Assembly (NCBI GenBank): GCA_022599515.1
Contig: JAHZMC010000082.1
Coordinates: 1-54,115, forward strand
Reading direction: 5' to 3'
DNA from: Betaproteobacteria bacterium
Lineage (GTDB): Bacteria > Pseudomonadota > Gammaproteobacteria > Burkholderiales > Methylophilaceae
DNA length: 54,115 nt
Below, piece by piece: positions 25,430 through 35,456 of the stretch. Below the pieces are notes generated by a model that was not told the DNA's origin, searched no databases, and saw nothing but the letters and a program-made list of their open reading frames with translations. The position numbers and the translations under genes are program-made. Each line of letters starts with the position of its first letter. Position 1 is the first letter of the stretch.

Positions 25430-27775
25430 GTGTATTTCTCGATAATAAAGAAAATAGCAATTGTTTTATTTTTGACGGCATTCCCTATATCCGCTTTTGC
25501 GGTAGGGTTGGGTTCCGTTAATGTGACATCAGCACTTGGCGAACCGCTAAATGCTAGTATCGAACTATTGTCGATGACACCTGCTGAGCTTTCATCGCTA
25601 CAAGCAAAAATTGATTCAGAAGCGGCTTACGTAGAACAAGGATTAACGCGATTAGCGGTGCACGATGAAATCAAACTGCGCATCAGTAAAGATGCTGGTA
25701 ACAATATTCTCAAATTAACTTCAAACAGTGTGATTGCAGATCCTGTTTTGGATTTGCTGGTCGTTGTTGGGTGGAGTAATGGTCGAGTCTCTCGACAATA
25801 TACAGTCTTGCTAGACCCTCCTAGCTACAACCCTGCGGCGACTCAAACGCAGGCGCCAGCAACCAATCAATTTGATAATGCCTCCATCAAAAAGACAAAT
25901 ACTGATTCTGCTAATCAATCTCAATCAGCAGCATCGCCAGCACAAGAGCACTTAACAAAAAGAGGCGATACCTTGTACAAGGTTGCACGTCGCATGCAAC
26001 CAGCAGGTGTGGATTTAGATAAAGTATTGGTCGCACTTTTTGAAGCGAATCCTGAAGCTTTTGATGGTAAAAATATGAATCGACTGAAAGTCGGCAAAAT
26101 TTTACAAGCACCTTCAGAAGATGCATTAAATGCAATGACTGATAAACATGCGAATAGTGAAATTAAACTGCAGACAGCTGATTGGAATAAATATCGCAAT
26201 AAGTTGGCTGAGGCGATTGCACAAAAAGCTGCTCAAGCAAGTGATGAAGATATGCAGTCAAGTAGTGGAAAAATTAATTCAGCTGCAGAGGATAAGTCGG
26301 CTTCGACTGATGCGTCAAAAGATGTTGTGAAATTATCCACAGCAGATACAAATGAAATGAATGCGGATACGCAAGCTAAATTAACAGCATTGCAAGAAGA
26401 GGTTAGTGCGCGCGAAAAAGGGTTGAAAGAGGCAGAAGATAGAACTGCTGCACTAGAAAAACAAATCGAAGATATGCAAAAGTTATTAGCGCTTAAAAAT
26501 AATGCAATGTTAAATGCGCAACAACAATCGGCTCAAAATGAAGCTGTTGCAGAAGCAGACGGTCAGTTGGAGCAGGATAAGTCAGAGATTACTACAGAGG
26601 CGGCGGATACAAGCACTACCAAACCATTGGAGGCAGAAAAGCCAATAGTAGCGCCGTCTAAAACGGTTGCAGCGCCTGATACAAAACAACCTAGCTTCTT
26701 TGCCAGTTTGCTTGATACTGCATTAGATAAAGTTAACAGTTTAAACAAGCTATTATTGCTTGGTGTCGCCGCCATAGTCGCGTTGCTAGTTGGTATTTGG
26801 CTCTATATTAGAAGTAAACGCAATAAGCAGCTTCAAGACTTCGAGCAAGGCAACCCGCTTTATCAACTGAAAGCAAGTTCTGAAAATCAGTCAGCTGAGT
26901 TGAAATTCGCTGAAACAGAACCTGATGAACCCAATCTGCTGCAGCCAGATTCTTATTCAACTCATTCTGCTCAAGCTGAATTAACGGAATTTAAGCCAGA
27001 GACAAATGAAGAAGCTGATGGGGAACTAGATGCTTCAGACTTTACTGATTCGCCGTTAGCGGCTGCAGTTGATTTGGATTTTTCAATTTCAGATAATGCT
27101 GACGTAAATGATACGATGGTTGCAGGTCTTGATGTTGAGCCAGTAAAAAATTCAGTTCAGTTGCAAGATGAAGTGGCTACGAGCAAAAATGAGCCAGCTT
27201 TACAGTTTGATTTGAACAATCCTGATGAGATTGAAGAAGTAGAAAAATCAGTAACTGATTTGCCTAGTTTGGGTTTTCCAACTTTCGAAACTAAAAGTGC
27301 CAGTGAAGAAACAGTAGATGCGAGCAATGAGCTTGCTAAAGACGTTGGTATAGACGAGAGTGAATTATCATTAGACTCACCAATAATAGATGAAGCTAGT
27401 TCAAATGAGATGTTGTTAGACAGCAACGAAGATAATGCTGATTTTGATTTTGGTGATGACAATGAAACTAGTCAAAATGAACTTGATATGAAAAGCGCTA
27501 ATATTTTAGACCTTTCAGGTATTTCCTTAGATATTGGCGATGAAGTTTCTTTTGCAACCGATTCTGAATCAGAGCAAGGTGAAGGTGAAGAGGCTGCAAT
27601 CGAAGAGCCAATGACACCTGCGCATGAAGAGGTCGAGACTAAACTTGAATTAGTTGCGGCCTATATCGACATGGAAGATAAAGACGGTGCTAAAGAGTTG
27701 TTAGAAGAGGTGTTAAAAGAAGGCAGCTTAAGCCAACGTAAACGTGCCGATCAAATATTAGCTTCATTAGTGTAA
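25430..27775 (+). CDS. fimV: FimV/HubP-family polar landmark protein
   Basis: FimV proteins bind peptidoglycan and organise the cell pole, including type IV pili and chemotaxis or flagellar machinery. The 781-residue product has a signal peptide (residues 1-25, ending SAFA), the FimV N-terminal domain (VGLGSVNVTSALGEPLNASI) and a LysM-like segment (HLTKRGDTLYKVARRMQPAG). A coiled coil at about 310-365 follows, then one membrane helix (LLLLGVAAIVALLVGIWLYI), a long acidic cytoplasmic region, and the conserved FimV C-terminal TPR-like end (KLELVAAYIDMEDKDGAKEL). The GTG start is chosen because AAGGTGG sits 7 bases upstream and no ATG fits the signal peptide. The acidic middle is low complexity, as usual. 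Confidence 0.93.
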   Translation: MYFSIIKKIAIVLFLTAFPISAFAVGLGSVNVTSALGEPLNASIELLSMTPAELSSLQAKIDSEAAYVEQGLTRLAVHDEIKLRISKDAGNNILKLTSNSVIADPVLDLLVVVGWSNGRVSRQYTVLLDPPSYNPAATQTQAPATNQFDNASIKKTNTDSANQSQSAASPAQEHLTKRGDTLYKVARRMQPAGVDLDKVLVALFEANPEAFDGKNMNRLKVGKILQAPSEDALNAMTDKHANSEIKLQTADWNKYRNKLAEAIAQKAAQASDEDMQSSSGKINSAAEDKSASTDASKDVVKLSTADTNEMNADTQAKLTALQEEVSAREKGLKEAEDRTAALEKQIEDMQKLLALKNNAMLNAQQQSAQNEAVAEADGQLEQDKSEITTEAADTSTTKPLEAEKPIVAPSKTVAAPDTKQPSFFASLLDTALDKVNSLNKLLLLGVAAIVALLVGIWLYIRSKRNKQLQDFEQGNPLYQLKASSENQSAELKFAETEPDEPNLLQPDSYSTHSAQAELTEFKPETNEEADGELDASDFTDSPLAAAVDLDFSISDNADVNDTMVAGLDVEPVKNSVQLQDEVATSKNEPALQFDLNNPDEIEEVEKSVTDLPSLGFPTFETKSASEETVDASNELAKDVGIDESELSLDSPIIDEASSNEMLLDSNEDNADFDFGDDNETSQNELDMKSANILDLSGISLDIGDEVSFATDSESEQGEGEEAAIEEPMTPAHEEVETKLELVAAYIDMEDKDGAKELLEEVLKEGSLSQRKRADQILASLV

Positions 27776-27794
27776 TTAATTGCGCTTCTTTTCT

Positions 27795-27820
27795 AAAGCC
27801 GGGCTTATGTCCGGCTTTTT
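27795..27820 (+). terminator. Rho-independent terminator after fimV
   Basis: AAAGCCGG (27795-27802) pairs perfectly with CCGGCTTT (27811-27818) across an eight-base loop and runs into a T tract. It separates fimV from the membrane-protein gene that follows. Confidence 0.9.
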
Positions 27821-27864
27821 ATATGGCTTATAATTGGCTGATAAGAAACATATAAGGAAAGTGA

Positions 27865-28503
27865 ATGTTAAAAGTAAATACAAAAACACAGCTGGTCACT
27901 TTTTTTCTATTTGCATTATTGGTGAATGGTTGGCATGTCGTTGTTTTATTGATACTTATGCCATTGCTTTTAGGCTTATTAATTTATGTTAATAATCGAC
28001 ATTATTTTCGGTTGAGCTATCGGTTGAAATGGTTTTATTTTGTGATGTTTGCAATTTTTGCATTTAATACACCAGGAGAACATATTGCTACTTGGCCCTT
28101 CAACATCAAGCCTACATACGAAGGTGTCTTGATGGGATTGGAACAATTGCTGCGGATTGCAACCATGCTAGCGCTATTATCTTTGATATTGATGCGGAAT
28201 ACTAAACAACAGTTAATTTCAGGTATTTATTTCTTAATGCGACCTTTATCATCTTTAGGACTTGATATAAAACGTTTTGCTGCACGTTTATGGCTAACTT
28301 TGCATTATGTCGATTTACAACAATCTAGCGAAGAAAAACTATCCATGACCAAAGGGCTCTCTCACTATTTGGATGTAGCAACCGATATAGCTGATGAGGA
28401 TGTGGCTATTTACCTAGAGAATCCACAACAAACCCAGATAGATTATCTTGTTCTCAGTGTGATGTTTATCTTGTTGATCACTAGTTTCATTTTGGTTAGT
28501 TAG
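27865..28503 (+). CDS. CbiQ/EcfT-like membrane protein (ECF transporter T-component family)
   Basis: The 212-residue protein has about five membrane segments, including TFFLFALLVNGWHVVVLLIL, then LKWFYFVMFAIFAFNTPGE, and a C-terminal VLSVMFILLITSFILVS. Between them lies a region (YEGVLMGLEQLLRIATMLAL, then FLMRPLSSLGLD) resembling EcfT/CbiQ proteins, which couple vitamin- or metal-binding subunits to ATPases. The coupling-helix Ala-Arg signatures of active T-components are not obvious here, and no ATPase or substrate-binding subunit is nearby. It may be a solitary relative with another function. The stop is followed immediately by the truA ATG, so the two are co-expressed. Confidence 0.65.
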   Translation: MLKVNTKTQLVTFFLFALLVNGWHVVVLLILMPLLLGLLIYVNNRHYFRLSYRLKWFYFVMFAIFAFNTPGEHIATWPFNIKPTYEGVLMGLEQLLRIATMLALLSLILMRNTKQQLISGIYFLMRPLSSLGLDIKRFAARLWLTLHYVDLQQSSEEKLSMTKGLSHYLDVATDIADEDVAIYLENPQQTQIDYLVLSVMFILLITSFILVS

Positions 28504-29283
28504 ATGCGGATTGCATTAGGAGTAGAGTATGACGGTGCAAGTTTTTGTGGTTGGCAGAGTCAACCAAATGGTTGTGGTGTGCAGGATGCCCTTGAAGCGG
28601 CGATTGCTTCAATCGCGCAGCACCCAATCCGCGTTCATGCTGCAGGACGTACTGATACAGGCGTACATGCGCTGATGCAGGTTGTGCATTTTGACACGAC
28701 TGCAATCAGGCCTGATAACGCATGGGTGCGTGGTGTTAATGCATTTTTACCTGAAACCGTGCGGGTTATTTGGTCAAAAGTAGTAACGGATGATTTTCAT
28801 GCAAGGTTTTCAGCGCAACTTCGTCAGTATCAATATTTACTGATTAACCATGCAATTGCACCTGCTATTTTAGCGACTAAAGCGGGTTGGTATCATTTGC
28901 CACTCAATTTGCAAGCGATGCAACAAGGCGCTAATTATTTAATTGGGGAGCATGATTTTAGTGCTTTTCGTGCCAGTGAATGTCAAGCCAACACGCCAAT
29001 TAGAACGTTGCATGAAGCCAGCATTGAACAGTTTGGTCATAAGTTTGTCTTTAAATTTGCGGCAAATGCATTCTTGCAACATCAAGTGCGCAATATGCTG
29101 GGCGCACTCATTTATGTGGGTAATGGGAAGCGTCCGCCAGAGCACATTCGAGATTTGCTTGCGCAGCAGGATAGAACCATTTCTCCACCAACCTTCTCTG
29201 CTAATGGCTTGTATTTAACAGGCGTTGCATATGATCATATATGGCAACTGCCAAGTGAAGAGAAACACATTGCTTTAATTTAA
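28504..29283 (+). CDS. truA: tRNA pseudouridine(38-40) synthase
   Basis: TruA converts uridines 38-40 in the anticodon arm of many tRNAs to pseudouridine. The 259-residue protein opens MRIALGVEYDGASFCGWQ. It carries the catalytic Asp in AAGRTDTGVHALMQVVHF and shows the C-terminal FLQHQVRNMLGALIYVGNG, both family hallmarks. The length is normal. The ATG follows the stop of the T-component-like gene without a gap. Downstream, 83 bp separate it from trpF. The fimV-truA-trpF order is conserved in Betaproteobacteria. Confidence 0.96.
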   Translation: MRIALGVEYDGASFCGWQSQPNGCGVQDALEAAIASIAQHPIRVHAAGRTDTGVHALMQVVHFDTTAIRPDNAWVRGVNAFLPETVRVIWSKVVTDDFHARFSAQLRQYQYLLINHAIAPAILATKAGWYHLPLNLQAMQQGANYLIGEHDFSAFRASECQANTPIRTLHEASIEQFGHKFVFKFAANAFLQHQVRNMLGALIYVGNGKRPPEHIRDLLAQQDRTISPPTFSANGLYLTGVAYDHIWQLPSEEKHIALI

Positions 29284-29366
29284 GCTAATCAATAGCAGGA
29301 AGTTGTGACAGCCTGTTAAGTTTGAGATAGGCTTACAGATTAATTAATCAATAAGTGACTGGATTT

Positions 29367-29981
29367 ATGCGAACGCGTGTCAAAATTTGCGGTATTACTC
29401 GATTGGAAGATGCATTATCAGCTGTTGAGAAAGGTGCTGATGCGATTGGTTTGGTTTTTTATGCGCCTAGTCCGCGTTGTGTAACGATTGCGCAGGCAGC
29501 TGCAATCAGTGCAGCGTTACCGCCTTTTGTCAGTGTAGTTGCTTTATTTGTGAATCCCACTCAACAGGAAGTGAATGCAGTTTTGACCAATATGAATGTT
29601 GATTTACTGCAGTTTCATGGTGATGAGTCTGAAGCTGAGTGTGCGCAATATGGATTACCTTATTTAAAAGCAATTCGCGTTAAATCTGACACAAATTTGA
29701 TACAATACGCACTAACCTTTATGAGTGCTAAAGCTTTGTTATTGGATGCGCATTCTGATGCTGCTGTTGGTGGGACAGGTCAGGTGTTTGATTGGAATTT
29801 AATTCCTAAACAGATGGCTAAACCGATTATTCTTGCAGGTGGTTTAACACCAGAGAATGTAAAAGAGGCGATACAACAAGTACAGCCTTATGCCGTTGAT
29901 GTGAGTGGCGGTGTAGAGCAAGCAAAAGGGATTAAGGATGCAACAAAAATTGCTGCTTTTATGGCGGCAGTTAATGGTTAA
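29367..29981 (+). CDS. trpF: Phosphoribosylanthranilate isomerase
   Basis: TrpF performs the Amadori rearrangement of phosphoribosylanthranilate to CdRP in tryptophan synthesis. From the ATG at 29367 the protein has 204 residues: [20 protein letters not shown] with the catalytic Cys in [24 protein letters not shown] and the phosphate-binding [11 protein letters not shown] and [15 protein letters not shown] follow, with the second catalytic Asp (VDVSGG). A GTG four codons upstream (29355) is less likely. It leads the trpF-trpB-trpA run, with trpB 63 bp downstream. Confidence 0.96.
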   Translation: MRTRVKICGITRLEDALSAVEKGADAIGLVFYAPSPRCVTIAQAAAISAALPPFVSVVALFVNPTQQEVNAVLTNMNVDLLQFHGDESEAECAQYGLPYLKAIRVKSDTNLIQYALTFMSAKALLLDAHSDAAVGGTGQVFDWNLIPKQMAKPIILAGGLTPENVKEAIQQVQPYAVDVSGGVEQAKGIKDATKIAAFMAAVNG

Positions 29982-30044
29982 CTAAACGATTTAAACATGA
30001 TTAATTGGGTGTGTATTTGCGCGCCAATAGTTAAGGGGTAAGTA

Positions 30045-31247
30045 ATGCAGTTATACGATATGCCAGACGAACGTGGTCACTTTGGTCAATTCGGCGGTTC
30101 TTTTGTCGCAGAAACATTGGTTGAAGCCTTAGATGAATTACGTGTGATGTATGAAAAATATCGTCATGATCCTGAGTTTCTGGCGGAGTATGCCTATGAT
30201 TTAAAACACTTTGTTGGTCGTCCGAGTCCGATTTATCATGCACAGCGATGGTCTGATAAAGTAGGTGGTGCACAAATCTATTTAAAGCGTGAAGATTTAA
30301 ATCATACTGGCGCGCATAAGGTGAATAACACCATCGGCCAAGCGTTGCTTGCTAAGCGCATGGGTAAGCCTAGAGTCATTGCTGAAACAGGCGCAGGGCA
30401 GCATGGCGTTGCAACGGCAACCATTGCGGCACGCTTAGGCTTGGAATGTGTGGTTTACATGGGTAGCGAAGATGTTAAACGTCAAGCGCCTAATGTGTTT
30501 AGAATGAAATTGCTAGGCGCAACAGTGGTGCCGGTAGAAAGTGGCTCTAAAACGCTAAAAGACGCTTTAAATGAAGCGATGCGCGACTGGGTAACCAATA
30601 TTTCAGATACGTTTTATATCATTGGCACGGTGGCTGGCCCGCACCCATATCCGATGATGGTACGTGATTTTCAAGCCATTATTGGTATTGAAGCTAAAGA
30701 GCAAATGCAAGAAATGGTTGGACGTCAGCCTGATGCTGTAGTGGCTTGTGTCGGTGGCGGTTCTAATGCGATGGGTATTTTTTACCCGTATATTGATGTG
30801 CCTAATGTGCGTTTAATTGGTGTTGAGGCGGCAGGGCACGGTTTGGAAACTGGCCGACATGCTGCACCGTTGAGTACCAACAGCGCGGTTGGTGTTTTAC
30901 ACGGTAATCGCACCTATTTAATGCAAGATGAAGATGGCAATATTATTGAAACGCACTCAATTTCCGCTGGCTTGGACTACCCAGGTGTTGGACCTGAGCA
31001 TGCGTGGCTGAAAGATATTAAACGTGCAGAATACGTTGGTATTACCGACGATGAAGCAATGACTGCCTTTCATAGCTTGTGCCGTACAGAGGGTATTATT
31101 CCAGCTTTAGAGTCTAGTCATGCCTTGGCGCATGCTGAAAAAATGGCTAAAACCATGCGCAAAGACGAAATTATTCTAGTCAACCTGTCAGGCCGTGGCG
31201 ATAAAGATATTAATACAGTAGCTAAACTCGCCAACATTACTTTATAA
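30045..31247 (+). CDS. trpB: Tryptophan synthase beta subunit
   Basis: TrpB joins indole from TrpA to serine with pyridoxal phosphate to give tryptophan. The 400-residue protein shows the PLP-binding Lys92 in [19 protein letters not shown], the substrate loop [20 protein letters not shown], and the phosphate-binding [20 protein letters not shown] lies near the end. These are the classical TrpB1 features that go with a partner TrpA, encoded 16 bp downstream. A good TAAGGGG ribosome site precedes the ATG. Confidence 0.98.
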   Translation: MQLYDMPDERGHFGQFGGSFVAETLVEALDELRVMYEKYRHDPEFLAEYAYDLKHFVGRPSPIYHAQRWSDKVGGAQIYLKREDLNHTGAHKVNNTIGQALLAKRMGKPRVIAETGAGQHGVATATIAARLGLECVVYMGSEDVKRQAPNVFRMKLLGATVVPVESGSKTLKDALNEAMRDWVTNISDTFYIIGTVAGPHPYPMMVRDFQAIIGIEAKEQMQEMVGRQPDAVVACVGGGSNAMGIFYPYIDVPNVRLIGVEAAGHGLETGRHAAPLSTNSAVGVLHGNRTYLMQDEDGNIIETHSISAGLDYPGVGPEHAWLKDIKRAEYVGITDDEAMTAFHSLCRTEGIIPALESSHALAHAEKMAKTMRKDEIILVNLSGRGDKDINTVAKLANITL

Positions 31248-31263
31248 AAATTAGATTCCATTT

Positions 31264-32058
31264 ATGTCAAGAATACAATCAACGTTTGCAACCTTAAAAG
31301 CCAACAATAAAAAAGCACTGATCCCATATATTACCGCGGGTGATCCGCACCCTAAATTCACGGTTGAATTGATGCATGCTATGGTCAAATCAGGTGCCGA
31401 TATTATTGAGCTAGGCGTACCTTTTTCTGACCCAATGGCTGATGGTCCTGTTATTCAACGCGCGAGTGAACGTGCGCTGGTACACAAAGTTGGTTTACGC
31501 AAAGTGTTGGCTTTAGTCAAAGAGTTTCGACTTGACGATGACAATACGCCAGTTGTGATAATGGGTTATGCAAACCCAATTGAAGCTATGGGCATTGCTA
31601 CTTTTGCGGCAAGCGCGAAAGAGTCTGGTGTTGATGGTGTGTTGACGGTCGATTATCCACCAGAAGAATGTGAAGGCTTTATTGCTGAGCTGAATAAGCA
31701 TGACATCGATAGCATTTTCTTGCTGTCACCAACAACCGAAGTAAAACGCATTGATTTAGTGGTGAAACAAGCGACTGGTTTCTTGTATTACGTTTCGTTA
31801 AAAGGCGTAACAGGTGCCGCTAACTTAGATGTTGAAGAAGTAAAAACGCGCGTTGCGAATATTCGCAAACAAACAAGTTTGCCAGTTGGCGTTGGCTTTG
31901 GTGTTAAAGATGCAGCAACGGCAAAATCGGTTGCTGCTTTTGCCGATGCCGTTGTTGTTGGTAGTCGTACGGTATTAACAATTGAGCAATCAAGTGAAGA
32001 GACATTAGTAGCAAATATTAGTGCATTAATAGAAGAATTGCGTTCAGCAATCGATTAA
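31264..32058 (+). CDS. trpA: Tryptophan synthase alpha subunit
   Basis: TrpA cleaves indole-3-glycerol phosphate to indole, which is channelled to TrpB. The 264-residue TIM barrel contains the catalytic Glu in [20 protein letters not shown], the catalytic Asp in [14 protein letters not shown], the [13 protein letters not shown] loop, and the phosphate-binding GVGFGVKD and VVVGSRTV. All expected residues are in order. It follows trpB by 16 bp and precedes accD by 19 bp, within the conserved trpFBA-accD-folC block. Confidence 0.98.
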   Translation: MSRIQSTFATLKANNKKALIPYITAGDPHPKFTVELMHAMVKSGADIIELGVPFSDPMADGPVIQRASERALVHKVGLRKVLALVKEFRLDDDNTPVVIMGYANPIEAMGIATFAASAKESGVDGVLTVDYPPEECEGFIAELNKHDIDSIFLLSPTTEVKRIDLVVKQATGFLYYVSLKGVTGAANLDVEEVKTRVANIRKQTSLPVGVGFGVKDAATAKSVAAFADAVVVGSRTVLTIEQSSEETLVANISALIEELRSAID

Positions 32059-32077
32059 AACAATATTGGAGTAAGCG

Positions 32078-32935
32078 ATGAGTTGGTTAGATAAGATTCC
32101 ACAAAAGATTAAACATGTTGTTGGTAATGTGCAAAAGCGCAATATGCCTGAAGGGTTATGGAGTAAGTGCGATGCCTGCCAGTCTGTATTGTATAAAACA
32201 GATTTAGAAACTAACTCAGAAGTGTGTCCGCAATGTGATCACCATAATCGTATTTCAGCTAGAGCGAGAATTAGCTTCTTGCTTGATCAAGGTAATCAAG
32301 TAGAAATTGGCGCAAATATAGCACCAGTGGATTCATTAAAATTTCAAGACAGCAAAAAATACACTGAGCGCATGAAAGAAGCGCAAAAAAAGGTTAAAGA
32401 GATGGATGCTTTAATTGTGATGCAAGGTGCTATTTTAGAAATGCCGGTTGTAGTTGCGGCTTTTGAATTCAAGTTCATGGGCGGTTCAATGGGTTCTGTT
32501 GTTGGCGAGCGTTTTGTGCGCGGCGTGAATGCAGCTATTGAACATAAAACACCTTTTATCTGTATTGCCGCCAGCGGTGGTGCACGTATGCAAGAGGGTT
32601 TGTTATCGTTAATGCAAATGGCAAAAACGAGTGCGGCTTTGACTAAGCTCTCTCAAGCGGGTTTGCCATTTATTTCAATTCTAACCGATCCTACCATGGG
32701 CGGCGTATCGGCTAGTTTTGCCATGCTGGGCGATATTATTATTGCAGAGCCAAATGCATTAATTGGTTTTGCTGGACCACGTGTGATTGAGCAAACCGTG
32801 CGTGAAACTTTACCTGATGGTTTCCAACGTGCTGAGTTTTTATTAGAGCATGGCGCTATTGATATGATTATCGATCGACGCGAAATGCGGGAAAAATTAC
32901 ATAACTTATTATCTAACTTAATGCACGCTGTTTAA
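32078..32935 (+). CDS. accD: Acetyl-CoA carboxylase carboxyltransferase subunit beta
   Basis: AccD forms, with AccA, the carboxyltransferase that moves CO2 from biotin to acetyl-CoA, giving malonyl-CoA for fatty-acid synthesis. The 285-residue protein has the N-terminal four-Cys zinc ribbon (Cys31, 34, 50, 53; CDACQSVLY and VCPQCDHH) and the crotonase-like carboxyltransferase core. That core shows the [19 protein letters not shown], then [19 protein letters not shown], and [16 protein letters not shown] stretches. The length is typical. accA is not in the window. Confidence 0.98.
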   Translation: MSWLDKIPQKIKHVVGNVQKRNMPEGLWSKCDACQSVLYKTDLETNSEVCPQCDHHNRISARARISFLLDQGNQVEIGANIAPVDSLKFQDSKKYTERMKEAQKKVKEMDALIVMQGAILEMPVVVAAFEFKFMGGSMGSVVGERFVRGVNAAIEHKTPFICIAASGGARMQEGLLSLMQMAKTSAALTKLSQAGLPFISILTDPTMGGVSASFAMLGDIIIAEPNALIGFAGPRVIEQTVRETLPDGFQRAEFLLEHGAIDMIIDRREMREKLHNLLSNLMHAV

Positions 32936-32949
32936 CCGCTACTTTATGT

Positions 32950-34242
32950 TTGGCGACCAATTTTGTGAATGATTCAACCCCACAATCACTTGCGCAGTGG
33001 TTGGTTTATATTGAAGCACTTCATCCAAAATCCATAGCAATGGGTTTGGAGCGAGTGAGCGATGTTGCGCTTCGCATGCACTTGTCGCCAACATTTCCTA
33101 TCATTAGTATAGCTGGCACCAATGGCAAAGGTTCGACGTGCGCCATGCTGGAGAGCATTTATCTTGCTGCTGGCTACCGCGTTGGCACTTATACTTCCCC
33201 GCATTTACAGCGTTATAATGAACGTGTGCGCGTTAATCATCAAGCCGTGTCAGATGAAGATTTATGCACCGCCTTTTCCGCAGTAGAACAAGCGCGTGGC
33301 GATATTGTGCTGACTTATTTTGAAATGGGTACATTGGCTGCTATGTGGCATTTTGCACAATCTAATTTAGATGTTGCCATTTTAGAAGTAGGGATGGGCG
33401 GACGTTTAGATGCGGTCAATGTTTTTGAGCCAACTTGTTCGATTATTACTTGTGTTGATTTAGATCATTTAGAGTATTTAGGTGATACTAGAGAGAAGGT
33501 TGGCACTGAAAAAGCAGGTATTTATCGACCGTATAAGCTAGCGATCTGTGGAGACGTGAATCCGCCTGACACAGTGATTAATCATGCGAATGCAATTGGC
33601 GCTAATTTGCGCTTAATTAACCGTGATTTCTCAGTTAATCAAACCTCAAATGGATGGCAATATCAAACAAATCAGCATGCTTTATTGTTGCCACCATTAG
33701 CGTTACAAGGTGATTTTCAATTAAACAATGCAGCCTGCGCTATTTGTGCAGTAGAAAATTTAACTAATCAACTGCCAGTCAACCTAGACAGTATTGGTGA
33801 AACACTTAAAACGGTGACTTTACTTGGCCGCTTTTATCTGGCAAGTCAAAATCCAGACATTATTTTAGATGTCGCACACAATCCGCAGGCAGCAGTGTCT
33901 TTGGCGAATAATCTGAAAAACAGTCCATGCAAGGGGCGAACGTTAGGTGTATTTGCCATGTTGGCAGATAAAGATATTGCACAAGTGGTTAGTGCGCTTT
34001 TGCCACATATTTCGCTTTGGTATCTGGCGGATAACCACAATATACGTGGAGCAAAGGCACAAGATTTATTGACTTATTTGCCATTAGAGGCTGAAAATGG
34101 GTTAACAAAACAGTTTGATTCTGTAGCAAATGCATTGCGTTCAGCCTGTATAGAAGCTGACAAAAATGATAGAATAATCGTCTTTGGATCGTTTTACACG
34201 GTAGCCGATGCGATTGATGTTTTAAATATTCAAGGGATGTAA
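32950..34242 (+). CDS. folC: Bifunctional folylpolyglutamate/dihydrofolate synthase
   Basis: FolC adds glutamate to dihydropteroate and to tetrahydrofolates. The 430-residue protein is a Mur-ligase relative. The P-loop SIAGTNGKGSTCAML lies near residue 55, TYTSPHLQRYNERVRVN follows, and the metal site lies in EVGMGGRLDAVNV. The C-terminal domain carries LDVAHNPQAAVSLANNL. The start is a TTG at 32950 with no clear ribosome site; the next in-frame choice is GTG at 32965, which would still leave the domain intact. The stop is followed directly by the ATG of the SPOR-domain gene. Confidence 0.95.
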   Translation: MATNFVNDSTPQSLAQWLVYIEALHPKSIAMGLERVSDVALRMHLSPTFPIISIAGTNGKGSTCAMLESIYLAAGYRVGTYTSPHLQRYNERVRVNHQAVSDEDLCTAFSAVEQARGDIVLTYFEMGTLAAMWHFAQSNLDVAILEVGMGGRLDAVNVFEPTCSIITCVDLDHLEYLGDTREKVGTEKAGIYRPYKLAICGDVNPPDTVINHANAIGANLRLINRDFSVNQTSNGWQYQTNQHALLLPPLALQGDFQLNNAACAICAVENLTNQLPVNLDSIGETLKTVTLLGRFYLASQNPDIILDVAHNPQAAVSLANNLKNSPCKGRTLGVFAMLADKDIAQVVSALLPHISLWYLADNHNIRGAKAQDLLTYLPLEAENGLTKQFDSVANALRSACIEADKNDRIIVFGSFYTVADAIDVLNIQGM

Positions 34243-34908
34243 ATGCAGAACGATCAATCTGATCTGGAATTAATTTTTAAGAAACGTGCCCGCCGTCGTT
34301 TAGTTGGTGCAATTGTGTTGGCTTTGCTCATGATTATTGTGTTGCCGATGCTACTAAAAGACCGTGCAAAAATGGCGCCACAACAAGAAATTGCCATTGT
34401 AATGCCTGGTGCTTCTTCAGATGTTGCGCTCAATGATGTTGTTCCTGTCGAAATTGATGGAGTAACCGCTTATGAAGAAGTTATTGAGTTGCCAACGCCT
34501 AAGACAGCTGATAAACCTGCGCAAAATGGTAAACCAGAAAAAGTGGTTGAAGTCAGCAAGTCAAAAGATACTTCTAAAGAGGTTGCTAAAGTCGAGACTA
34601 AGTCAAAAGTAGCTACAGAGAAAAAGCCAGCAGTTGCAAAAGAGGCTGCAACTGAAGTGACGACAAAAAGTGTAGATAACCAATTTTATGTGCAGATTGG
34701 TGTGTTTTCTGAACCAGAAAATGTTAAAAAGCTACAAGTGAAACTGAATGAGTTAGGCTATCAACCTGTTTCCGAAAAAATAACAACAGACACAGGTGAA
34801 AAAACACGTTTACGCACAAGCAATTTTGCTAATAAAAATGAAGCGATTATTGCGCTTCAAAATATTAAAGATGCAGGCTTAACTGGCATGGTTATTAGCC
34901 AAAAATAA
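34243..34908 (+). CDS. dedD: SPOR-domain cell-division protein (DedD-like)
   Basis: The 221-residue inner-membrane protein has a short cytoplasmic N-terminus, one membrane helix (LVGAIVLALLMIIVLPMLL at about 21-39) and a long Lys/Glu/Ala/Val-rich periplasmic linker. The C-terminal SPOR domain (about 145-221; QFYVQIGVFSEPENVKKLQV) binds denuded septal peptidoglycan. This architecture and the folC-dedD-cvpA order define DedD, an accessory division protein. Its start abuts the folC stop, and cvpA follows after 12 bp. Confidence 0.9.
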   Translation: MQNDQSDLELIFKKRARRRLVGAIVLALLMIIVLPMLLKDRAKMAPQQEIAIVMPGASSDVALNDVVPVEIDGVTAYEEVIELPTPKTADKPAQNGKPEKVVEVSKSKDTSKEVAKVETKSKVATEKKPAVAKEAATEVTTKSVDNQFYVQIGVFSEPENVKKLQVKLNELGYQPVSEKITTDTGEKTRLRTSNFANKNEAIIALQNIKDAGLTGMVISQK

Positions 34909-34920
34909 GGAAGTGCTTGT

Positions 34921-35412
34921 TTGACCAGTTTTGATTATATTGTAATAGCGATTATTGCATTGTCTGTTGTAGTGAGTATGATGCGCGGTGCAGTGAAGGA
35001 GATGTTAGCTATCTTGGGGTGGGTTGTTGCGTTTTATGTAGCAAAAGCTTATTCATCAATGTTGGCGGCTTTTCTGCCTGAAGGAATTCCTACAGAAGCA
35101 TTAAAAACACTGATTGCTTTTTTAATCCTGTTAATTGCTGTGTTATTTATTAGTGGATTATTAGCGGTAGCAATTTCTGGCATCGTTAGCAAGGTTGGCT
35201 TGGGTAGCTTAAATCGATTGTTTGGTGTTATTTTTGGTTTTGCAAAAGGGTTGTTAATAGTAAGTGTGTTGGTTTTTTTAGCGGGATTAACCAGTTTGCC
35301 AAAAGAACAAATGTGGGCTGATGCGGTATTGAGTGAGCCATTAGAAATATTAGTAAAATCAGCGTTGCCATGGTTGCCGGAAGGAATAAGCAAGCATGTT
35401 AAATTTGATTGA
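34921..35412 (+). CDS. cvpA: CvpA-family membrane protein
   Basis: The 163-residue protein has four membrane helices, including YIVIAIIALSVVVSMMRGAV, then LIAFLILLIAVLFISGLLAV, and FGVIFGFAKGLLIVSVLVFL, with the conserved MRGAVKEMLAILGWVVAFYV. CvpA is needed for colicin V production in E. coli and for envelope stress tolerance elsewhere; its molecular function is unclear. The start is a TTG with an AAGGAAG ribosome site about 9 bases upstream. The order cvpA-purF is conserved in many proteobacteria. Confidence 0.92.
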   Translation: MTSFDYIVIAIIALSVVVSMMRGAVKEMLAILGWVVAFYVAKAYSSMLAAFLPEGIPTEALKTLIAFLILLIAVLFISGLLAVAISGIVSKVGLGSLNRLFGVIFGFAKGLLIVSVLVFLAGLTSLPKEQMWADAVLSEPLEILVKSALPWLPEGISKHVKFD

Positions 35413-35456
35413 TTTTGTGATTAAATACTTAATTGTTTTAAGGACGATGCCATAAT

